Shown here: one piece after another, positions 16,801-21,584 of the stretch
How positions within the stretch are numbered: the first letter of the stretch is position 1
Layout of the letters: every line of letters starts with the position of its first letter
Assembly (NCBI GenBank): GCA_039916225.1
Contig: JBDSLU010000292.1
Coordinates: forward strand, 1-21,584
Length of the DNA: 21,584 bases
Direction: 5' to 3'
DNA from: JBDSLU01 sp039916225
GTDB lineage: Bacteria; Acidobacteriota; Vicinamibacteria; Vicinamibacterales; Vicinamibacteraceae
Notes under the pieces: model-generated
What the model was told of the DNA's origin: nothing
What the model saw: only the letters and a program-made list of their open reading frames with translations
Database searches by the model: none
Program-made: the position numbers and the translations under genes

Positions 16801-17022
16801 ATCCGGCGCCGCGAGCGCTACTCCGGCGAATCGCTGCGGATCATCGCGCTCACCGCCCATGCCATGGAAGGCGACAAGGAAAAGTGCCTTGCCGCCGGCA
16901 TGAACGCCTACCTGAGCAAGCCGCTGACACTGCTCGAGCTGAAGGCCGCGCTCGACGCCGTCGCCGCCGAGAAAGCCGCCCGCCCGACGACCGCGGCGGC
17001 GGACGATCGCGCGGCGTCCTAG
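13840..17022 (+). CDS. Hybrid sensor histidine kinase with OB-like periplasmic sensor, PAS, HisKA, HATPase and receiver domains
   Basis: A 1060-residue protein. A signal peptide (about 1-32) is followed by a ~410-residue periplasmic region of repeated beta-rich units, each starting like VRATVTFVDP or LRARGVVTFATS and ending in a VGDRLQIDGV or VGTEIEAAGF turn; these look like tandem OB folds. One membrane helix (about 447-470) leads to a PAS domain (about 495-605). The HisKA box has H633 (ISHEIRTPMNG). The kinase domain has the N-box near N750 and DHGIGIP at 801. The receiver starts near 924 with phospho-acceptor D973 (LMDVQMPE) and K1027. Phosphate would pass from H633 to D973; no output partner is encoded nearby. 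GTG 13840 gives a normal signal peptide. It is divergent from imuA. Confidence 0.9.
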   Translation: MSTTLHRLPSRAVAVGVCLFAWHGAGAPLQAQSPPPSTYNALYLLDTVGAIRGVRPDKAGLHYPVAVRATVTFVDPIWRTIYVQDATGGVLVRHDNAADVRVGDRLQIDGVTDAGDPLPIVVAEHVTKLGTDTLPDALPFQPSRTLQYLDDAERIKVAGVIQRVGTDTPGHVVAELVAFDGSAFHLTIAGHGQQPLPETLINAEVTVTGVLARLILPEPQTRTLHLLVPHRDAITVTRPPAPDPFETFAPSAGPLEHRTPAVTPYRLRARGVVTFATSTQVFLEGDRGAFRVDLDAGQDVPKVGTEIEAAGFVAPGDTPALRYALLRATGAPPRVQEAVSRPLSHLLRDDAAGRLTRTAAFMVEEHVKGQDQHFTLIEDDVVVTATVPIAQGRPLSIAPGSRVELTGVPERLDGIPPTTARPRAVRLWLRSADDIHVVASPSILSRTALAAGAVLLVGLLGALTWIAQLWRQRRTTEARLARSREQEALLGRQHDELIEHANDLICTWDATGTITSFNRAGQRMSGRLRQDVLGRQLAEVAPPTRAAHVADLVTRSLRAEGPLTFEVELLTPDGNTLTVEMTTRPLHEGGDAIQAVGRDITLRKQGEMVLQRAKEAAESASRAKSDFVANISHEIRTPMNGIIGLSELLDRTTLDVEQRDYVDLLRRSGQSLLRLVNDVLDFSKIEAGRLELAQDRFDLPAWFADTIASLQVQSRGKGLTLLSSVDGRLPRTAIGDAGRLKQVLVNLVGNAVKFSEPGDRHLRADLVAMPVDFKDTGDIHLRVEVLSMNDRGCELHLSVQDHGIGIPADKQSHIFEPFTQADESATRRYGGTGLGLAVSASIVRAMGGRIWVESEVGRGSTFHFTVQLTTTARGDSGPDGAGSFDGESTATTTRIALPATKAVTGTGRDLEAPAALAPPLVTLKVLLAEDNEVNQRIALAMLKRLGHRAVLAPNGQAAVDLTEREAFDVVLMDVQMPELSGLDAATMIRRRERYSGESLRIIALTAHAMEGDKEKCLAAGMNAYLSKPLTLLELKAALDAVAAEKAARPTTAAADDRAAS

Positions 17023-17030
17023 TCGCGACC

Positions 17031-17048
17031 ACGGCGGTCGACCGCCGT
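17031..17048. terminator. Perfect 18-bp palindrome at convergent junction (kinase versus dehydratase)
   Basis: ACGGCGGTCGACCGCCGT is fully self-complementary and could form a 7-bp stem with a TCGA loop on either strand. It sits in the 46-bp gap between two opposing stops. No U-tract, so a two-way terminator is plausible but not certain. Confidence 0.5.
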
Positions 17049-17068
17049 CCTGCCCCTTCAATTCGCGG

Positions 17069-19015
17069 CTAACCCCGCAGCTTCGCGACGATCGCGTCCG
17101 CGTCGTAGACGCAGCCGCCCCAGGTGCCGCCACTCACCTGCTGCAGCGCGGCCCAGATGCGGGTCGCGTCGGGCAGGGCGGGATCGGGGGCGAGGTCGGG
17201 GCGGATCGAACGGCCGGCCAGGATCGCGTCCGCGGGCGCCTCGCCGTCCATCAGGTCGATGCTGCCGTCGAGCGTCCGCGTGTCGATGACGACGCGGACG
17301 GTATCGCCGTCGACGAGACGGCCGATCGGTCCGCCGGCCAGCGCTTCCGGACCGACGTGGCCGATGCAGGCACCGGTCGAGACCCCCGAGAACCGCGCGT
17401 CGGTGATCAGCGTGATGGTCTTGCCGATGTCGATGTGCTTCAGCGCCGAGGTGACCTGGTAGGTCTCCTCCATGCCGGCGCCGATCGGGCCGCGGCCGAT
17501 CAGCACCATCACCGTGCCCGCCTGCAGGCGATCCGGCCCCTGGTTCTTGACGGCGGCGATGGCGGCGCGCTCCGACGTGAAGATCCGGGCCGGGCCGGTG
17601 TGTCGATAGACGCCGTCCGCGCCGAGCAGCTTCGGATCGATCGCCGTGCTCTTGACGATCGCGCCTTCCGGCGCCAGGTTGCCGCGGATGTAGGACACGG
17701 TGCTGGTCAGGCCCTTCGCGCGCGCCTTCGCCGGCGGCATGATGACGTCATCCGGATCGATGCCGTCGCGTTCGCGCAGCAGTTCGCGGACACGCTGCCG
17801 GCGCGGCGACGCTTCCCACCACGCCAGCATGTCGCCGAGCGATTCGCCGGACGCGGTGAGCACCGACAGATCGAGCACGCCCAGATCGCGCAGGTGCAGC
17901 ATCACCTCGGGCACGCCGCCGGCGAGGAACACCCGCACGGTCGGGTGCGGCCCGTTCGGCAGCGAGTCGACGAGCCGCGGCACGCGGCGGTTCACGTCGA
18001 GCCATTCGTCGATGGTCGGCCGGGCCCGCCCGGCGGCATGCGCGATGGCCGGGATGTGCAGGAGCAGGTTGGTCGAGCCGCCGAAGGCGGCGTGGACGAC
18101 CATTGCGTTGCGGATGGCGGCGTCGGTGACGATGTCCCGCACCGTCTTCTTCCGGGTGCGGAGGGCCAGGACACCGCGGGCCGACCGGCGGGCCATGTCG
18201 AGCCACACCGGTTGTCCCGATGGAGCCAGCGCACTGTGCACCACCGAGAGCCCGAGCGCTTCCGAGACGACCTGGGCGGTCGCCGCGGTGCCGAGGAACT
18301 GGCAGCCGCCGCCCGGCGAGGCACAGGCGCGGCAGCCCATCTCGGCCGCTTCCTCGAGCGAGATCGAACCGTGCGCGTAGCGCGCGCCGAGCGTCTGGAC
18401 CTTGCCGGCGTCCTCGCCGTCGGTGGCCGGCAGCGTCACCCCACCGGGGATGATCACGCCGGGCAGATTGTGCGCGCCGGCGACGGCCATCATCATCGCC
18501 GGCAATCCCTTGTCGCAGGTCCCGATGCCGATGACGCCGACCCGCGTCGGCAGCGATCGGATCAGGCGGCCGAGCACCATCGCCGCGTCGTTGCGATACG
18601 GCAGCGAGTCCATCATGCCGGTCGTGCCCTGGGTGCGGCCGTCGCACGGATCGGTGACGTAACCGGCGAACGGCATGCAGAGGGCGGTGCGCAGCTCCTC
18701 GGCCGCAGCCCGCATCAGCAGCCCGACTTCCCAGTGACCGGTGTGGTAGCCGAGCGCCAGCGGGCTGCCGTCGTTCTCGCGGATGCCGCCCTGGGTGCTG
18801 AGGATCAGGACCTCGGGCCGCCGCATCGCGTCCGGCTGCCAGCCCATGCCGGCGTTCAGCGTCCACCCGAACAGATCGCCGCTGGGTCGCTCGAGCAGGT
18901 CGGCGGGCTCGAGCGGCAAGGCTCCGGCCGGACCGGGCTGGGCGGTGACGACGGTCTCGAGGATGGAGAGATCGGACTCGCAGGTTCGCAGGGCGTCGGC
19001 GGGCAACGAAGGCAT
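17069..19015 (-). CDS. yjhG: IlvD/Edd family sugar-acid dehydratase, YjhG/YagF type (probable D-xylonate dehydratase)
   Basis: A 648-residue protein, close to the ~655 residues of E. coli YjhG and YagF. It matches that subfamily along its whole length: RPSGDLFGWTLNAGMGW, YVTDPCDGRTQGTTGM, GTCDKGLPAMMMA, CRACASPGGGCQFLGTA, AFGGSTNLLLHIPAIAHAAG and RFSGVSTGACIGHVGPEALA. The cysteines in DPCDG, GTCDKG and GGGCQ are the expected iron-sulfur cluster ligands. The enzyme converts a sugar acid to its 2-keto-3-deoxy acid; D-xylonate is the known substrate in E. coli, and other aldonates are possible. No aldonate dehydrogenase, lactonase or KDX dehydratase is adjacent. The ATG is supported by TATAGT eight bases upstream. 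Confidence 0.92.
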   Translation of the reverse strand: MPSLPADALRTCESDLSILETVVTAQPGPAGALPLEPADLLERPSGDLFGWTLNAGMGWQPDAMRRPEVLILSTQGGIRENDGSPLALGYHTGHWEVGLLMRAAAEELRTALCMPFAGYVTDPCDGRTQGTTGMMDSLPYRNDAAMVLGRLIRSLPTRVGVIGIGTCDKGLPAMMMAVAGAHNLPGVIIPGGVTLPATDGEDAGKVQTLGARYAHGSISLEEAAEMGCRACASPGGGCQFLGTAATAQVVSEALGLSVVHSALAPSGQPVWLDMARRSARGVLALRTRKKTVRDIVTDAAIRNAMVVHAAFGGSTNLLLHIPAIAHAAGRARPTIDEWLDVNRRVPRLVDSLPNGPHPTVRVFLAGGVPEVMLHLRDLGVLDLSVLTASGESLGDMLAWWEASPRRQRVRELLRERDGIDPDDVIMPPAKARAKGLTSTVSYIRGNLAPEGAIVKSTAIDPKLLGADGVYRHTGPARIFTSERAAIAAVKNQGPDRLQAGTVMVLIGRGPIGAGMEETYQVTSALKHIDIGKTITLITDARFSGVSTGACIGHVGPEALAGGPIGRLVDGDTVRVVIDTRTLDGSIDLMDGEAPADAILAGRSIRPDLAPDPALPDATRIWAALQQVSGGTWGGCVYDADAIVAKLRG

Positions 19016-19023
19016 CTCGAGTC

Positions 19024-19033
19024 ACTATAAACT
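19024..19033. promoter_or_regulatory. Shared divergent -10 region of dehydratase and alpha/beta hydrolase
   Basis: Only 27 bp separate the two start codons. Minus strand: TATAGT (19024-19029) ends eight bases before ATG 19015. Plus strand: TATAAA or TAAACT (19026-19033) ends 9-11 bases before ATG 19043. The AT-rich core serves both directions, and both mRNAs would be nearly leaderless. Confidence 0.5.
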
Positions 19034-19042
19034 ACCCCGCTC

Positions 19043-20290
19043 ATGCGTTGGCCGGCCCGGTGGCGGCGTCCTGTCCGCGTCGTTGCAGACGTCGCGATCC
19101 TGGCCCTGCTCGCCTACGCGGGCGCCATCGGCTACCTGTACGCCTATCAGGTGGACCTCGTCTTCCGGCCGCCGGCGATGGGCACCCTCTACGCGAACAG
19201 CCTGGGTCTCGCTCCCGAGCGCGTGCTCGTCACGGGCGAGCACGGGCTCGCCACCGAGGCCTGGCGAATGCACGCAGCGGCGAGCGGGGTCGGCAGCGGC
19301 GCGGCCGGTGACTACTGGGTCCTGTTCCTGCACGGCAACGCGGCGTCGATCAGCTCGAGCCCGAACCTGCGCCGCTACGACCAACTGCGGCAGCTGGGAT
19401 TGAACGTGCTGGCGGTCGAGTATCCGGGCTTTGGCGACGTCGGGGGCACGGCGAGCGAAGCCGGCATGCACGCGGCAGCCCGCGCCGCCTACGATCATCT
19501 GCGCCGTATCGACGGCATCCCCGCCGACCACATCGCCATCTACGGCTGGTCGCTCGGCACCGGAGCGGCCGTGCCGTTGGCCCGTGACGTCGACGAAGCG
19601 GCGCTGATCGTCGAGGGCGGTTTCACCTCGGTGCTCGCCCGCGGCGAGGAAGAGCATCCATTCATGCCGGTGCGCTGGCTGCTGCGACATCCGTTCCGGT
19701 CGGACGAGGCCATCGCCGGCACGCGCAGCGCCACCCTGTTCCTGCACAGTCCCGACGACGCGATCATCCCGTTCCATCACGGGGAAGCGATGTTCGCCAA
19801 GGCCGCCGAGCCGAAGCGGCTGGTGCGGCTCGCCGGGGGTCACATCTATCCCAACGCCGAGGATGCCGACCGCTACACGGCGGCCATCCACGACTTCCTC
19901 GCCGAGGTCCTCCACTGGCCGGTCGCGACGCCGCGACGATCGGCGGGCATGGCGGTGGCCGCGGCCCTGGCCAGCGGCGGCATCGAAGCCGCGCTGGCGG
20001 CGTGGCGGACGGCGCTCGGCGAGGGCGAGCCGCGCTGGAACCTGGCCGAGTACGAGCTGCAGTATGTCGGCCGCCAATGCACGCTGAGTGACCGGCACGA
20101 GGCCGCCATCGCGCTGTTTCGGGCCAACCGCGATCGCTTTCCCGGCTCACCGCTGGCCTGGTACGAGCTGGGCCGGGCCCTGAGCGCCGCCGGTCACATC
20201 GACGACGCGCAGCGCGCTCTCCAGCGCTCGATCGCGCTCGACCCCGCGACCCGCAACCCCAGCCACGGCATCCTCGCCAGCCTCGACTGA
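19043..20290 (+). CDS. Membrane-anchored alpha/beta hydrolase with TPR-like C-terminal tail
   Basis: A 415-residue protein. A basic N terminus leads into one membrane helix (about 14-36). The hydrolase domain has FLHGNA (95-100, oxyanion region), VEYPGFGD, the nucleophile elbow GWSLGTG with S170, acid D238 or D239 in HSPDDAIIP and H267 in GGHIYP. This order resembles the ABHD12/13-type and BEM46-like hydrolases, which act on acyl or lipid substrates. Residues about 330-415 are not part of the fold: ALFRANRDRFPGSPLAWYEL followed by AQRALQRSIALDP read as one to two TPR-like helical hairpins, a protein-binding tail. The substrate is unknown. It is divergent from the dehydratase over a 27-bp gap, and a hairpin separates it from the SDR gene. 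Confidence 0.85.
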   Translation: MRWPARWRRPVRVVADVAILALLAYAGAIGYLYAYQVDLVFRPPAMGTLYANSLGLAPERVLVTGEHGLATEAWRMHAAASGVGSGAAGDYWVLFLHGNAASISSSPNLRRYDQLRQLGLNVLAVEYPGFGDVGGTASEAGMHAAARAAYDHLRRIDGIPADHIAIYGWSLGTGAAVPLARDVDEAALIVEGGFTSVLARGEEEHPFMPVRWLLRHPFRSDEAIAGTRSATLFLHSPDDAIIPFHHGEAMFAKAAEPKRLVRLAGGHIYPNAEDADRYTAAIHDFLAEVLHWPVATPRRSAGMAVAAALASGGIEAALAAWRTALGEGEPRWNLAEYELQYVGRQCTLSDRHEAAIALFRANRDRFPGSPLAWYELGRALSAAGHIDDAQRALQRSIALDPATRNPSHGILASLD

Positions 20291-20296
20291 CTCCTG

Positions 20297-20314
20297 AGCC
20301 GCTCCGCTGCGGCT
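20297..20314 (+). terminator. Hairpin between hydrolase and SDR genes
   Basis: A 6-bp perfect stem (AGCCGC/GCGGCT) with a 6-base loop starts seven bases past the hydrolase stop. No U-tract. Its last base is the first base of the SDR -10, so it may mark the unit boundary. Confidence 0.3.
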
Positions 20315-20319
20315 ATCCT
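20314..20319 (+). promoter_or_regulatory. -10 element of the SDR-HAD operon, leaderless layout
   Basis: TATCCT ends seven bases before the ATG at 20327. No Shine-Dalgarno or -35 was seen. Confidence 0.4.
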
Positions 20320-20326
20320 GTCTGCC

Positions 20327-21112
20327 ATGAATTTCGCTGGGAAGACCGTCATCGTCACCGGGGGGTCGCAAGGCATCGGCGAAGGCTGCGCCGCGGTGTT
20401 CGCCGGGGCCGGCGCCTCGGTGGTCATCGCCTCGCCCGACGCCGGTCGGGGCACCGACCTCGCGGCCACTCTTTCGGCCCGCGGGCCCGGCCGGGTGCAT
20501 TTCATCCGCTGCGACGTGACCGCCGATGCGGATCGCGAGGCGCTGGTCGCCGACACGGTCGCGCGCGACGGGCGTCTCGACTGCCTCGTCAACAACGCCG
20601 GCTGGCATCCGCCGCACAAGCCGATCGACGACTTCTCGCTCGACGACCTCCGGAGCCTGCTCGAACTGAACGTGGTCAGCGTCTTCGCGCTGGCCAAGCT
20701 CGCCCTCCCGCACCTGCGACGCACCCGCGGCTCGATCGTCAACGTCGCCAGCCTGGTCGCTACCATCGGCCAGCACCACGCCACGACCTACGTCGCGACC
20801 AAGGGCGCGGTGAAGTCGTTCACCAAGGCCCTCGCCGTCGACGAAGCGGTGCACGGCGTGCGCGTCAACAGCATCTCGCCCGGCAACGTTTTCACACCCC
20901 TGTGGCAGGCCGCCATCGACTCGGCGCCCGACCCGGCGCAGTGCCGCGACGACGGCGAGACGGCACAATGGGCCGGCCGCATGGGCACGCCGGAGGAAGT
21001 CGGACGCCTCTGTCTGTTCCTCGCCTCGGACGCCACCTTCACTACCGGCGTCGATCACATCATCTCGGGCGGCGCCGAGATCGGTTACGGACGCAAGGCA
21101 CTCGCACGATGA
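20327..21112 (+). CDS. Short-chain dehydrogenase/reductase resembling HSD17B14 (L-fucose dehydrogenase-like)
   Basis: A 261-residue classical SDR. Visible motifs are the cofactor loop TGGSQGIG (11-18), NNAG (89-92), and the catalytic set N115, S142, Y155 and K159 (YVATK). From memory, several stretches resemble human HSD17B14 closely: LDCLVNNAGWHPP, YVATKGAVKSFTKALA, VNSISPGN and GGAEIGYG. HSD17B14 oxidises 17-beta-hydroxysteroids and L-fucose. In HSD17B14 strand two ends with an NAD-selecting aspartate (VVICDKD); here it reads VVIASPD, so cofactor choice may differ. Its stop overlaps the HAD gene start by four bases (ATGA). A sugar or polyol dehydrogenase role is inference; a generic SDR is the fallback. 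Confidence 0.88.
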   Translation: MNFAGKTVIVTGGSQGIGEGCAAVFAGAGASVVIASPDAGRGTDLAATLSARGPGRVHFIRCDVTADADREALVADTVARDGRLDCLVNNAGWHPPHKPIDDFSLDDLRSLLELNVVSVFALAKLALPHLRRTRGSIVNVASLVATIGQHHATTYVATKGAVKSFTKALAVDEAVHGVRVNSISPGNVFTPLWQAAIDSAPDPAQCRDDGETAQWAGRMGTPEEVGRLCLFLASDATFTTGVDHIISGGAEIGYGRKALAR

Positions 21113-21584
21113 CCAGCCCCTTCCCCGCCCGCCGTGTCGCGGGCGTCGTTTTCGACATCGACGGCACGCTGCTCGACAACATGCCGTTCCACATCGAGGC
21201 CTTCGAGGCCTTCACCGCGGCGCACGGCCTGCCCGGGCTGACGCTCGAGATGCGTAAGTGGATGGACGGCCGCCGCAACTCGGACATCTTTCCGCGCCTC
21301 TTCGAGCGGGCGCTGACCGAGGCCGAGATCGCCTCCCTGTCGCACGAGAAGGAGTCGGCCTACCGCCGGCTCTCGGCCGGCCGGCTGGAGCCGCTGAGCG
21401 GGCTGATACGGCTCCTCGACGCGCTCGACGCGGCCGGCGTGCCGATCGCCGCCGCAACGTCGGCGCCCCGGGACAACGTCGTGCACACGCTGCGCGAGTT
21501 GGGCCTGGACGAGCGGCTGGCGGTGATCGCGCGCAGCGACGAGGTGGCGCACGGCAAGCCCGAACCCGACGTCTTCATCGAAGC
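21109..21584 (+). CDS. HAD-superfamily phosphatase, beta-phosphoglucomutase-like (cut by window edge)
   Basis: The first ~158 residues are present; the frame runs off the right edge. Motif I is FDIDGTLLDN with nucleophile D16 and acid/base D18. A helical cap follows (about 30-95, including a WMDGRRNSDIFPRLF stretch), then motif II AAATSAP and motif III with the lysine in HGKPEPDVFIEA. The cap position and sequence suit the beta-phosphoglucomutase/phosphoglycolate phosphatase group. It is translationally coupled to the SDR, so a sugar-phosphate or polyol-phosphate substrate is a fair guess. The motif IV acids lie beyond the window. Confidence 0.85.
   Translation, partial: MTSPFPARRVAGVVFDIDGTLLDNMPFHIEAFEAFTAAHGLPGLTLEMRKWMDGRRNSDIFPRLFERALTEAEIASLSHEKESAYRRLSAGRLEPLSGLIRLLDALDAAGVPIAAATSAPRDNVVHTLRELGLDERLAVIARSDEVAHGKPEPDVFIE

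Noticed and set aside
13798..17133. Minus-strand open frame of 1111 codons, and a 1060-codon plus frame (13890-17072), over the histidine kinase
   Set aside because: Both lack recognisable domains. The kinase frame has signal peptide, PAS, HisKA, HATPase and receiver motifs in order. Long shadow frames are common at this GC content.
17357..19030. Plus-strand open frame of 557 codons opposite the dehydratase
   Set aside because: No motif and odd composition; the minus-strand dehydratase matches its family end to end.

Overview
This is a high-GC bacterial window with short intergenic gaps, frequent strand changes and strong third-position G/C in the coding frames. No rRNA, tRNA, CRISPR array or insertion sequence was seen, and no gene-free stretch reaches 300 bases (the longest gap is 149 bp, 7466-7614). 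The gene mix suggests a soil-type Acidobacteriota, perhaps Vicinamibacteria-like. It includes an ImuA/ImuB/DnaE2 mutasome, a TAT-exported Gfo/Idh/MocA oxidoreductase, a SIMPL protein, a DinB/DUF1569-like protein, a hybrid histidine kinase with a long periplasmic sensor, and a trypsin-like protease paired with an FHA membrane protein. That assignment is inference; there is no phylogenetic marker gene in the window.

Left part (1-8.9 kb). The window opens inside dnaE2 (minus strand, N-terminal PHP domain only). Next come a divergent Gfo/Idh/MocA oxidoreductase, a SIMPL periplasmic protein (minus), a gamma-glutamylcyclotransferase-like protein with a DinB/DUF1569-like protein (plus), and a small four-helix membrane protein (plus). 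A translationally coupled minus-strand pair follows: a CaiB-type CoA-transferase, then a PIG-L/LmbE deacetylase. After these lie mreB without mreC/mreD, an FMN reductase, and a divergent ACT-domain protein.

Centre (8.9-17 kb). A periplasmic trypsin-like protease and an FHA membrane protein overlap by ATGA. imuA-imuB lies upstream on the same strand. Divergent from imuA is a 1060-residue hybrid histidine kinase whose periplasmic part looks like tandem OB-fold-like units.

Right part (17-21.6 kb). A YjhG/YagF-type sugar-acid dehydratase (minus) is divergent from an alpha/beta hydrolase with a TPR-like tail. An SDR resembling HSD17B14/L-fucose dehydrogenase follows, overlapping a HAD phosphatase cut by the window edge.

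The most interesting signal is regulatory. dnaE2 and imuA lie about 13 kb apart (start to start) but share nearly the same promoter: a direct repeat TTCGC-N6-TTCGC (11-bp period) 8-9 bp upstream of each start codon, sitting over the spacer and -10 element. This looks like a common SOS (LexA-type) operator uniting a split mutasome. Two broader patterns recur. Many genes have a TANNNT-type -10 element only 5-8 bases before the start codon, which suggests leaderless mRNAs and helps choose starts. All four convergent gene junctions carry a short perfect inverted repeat.
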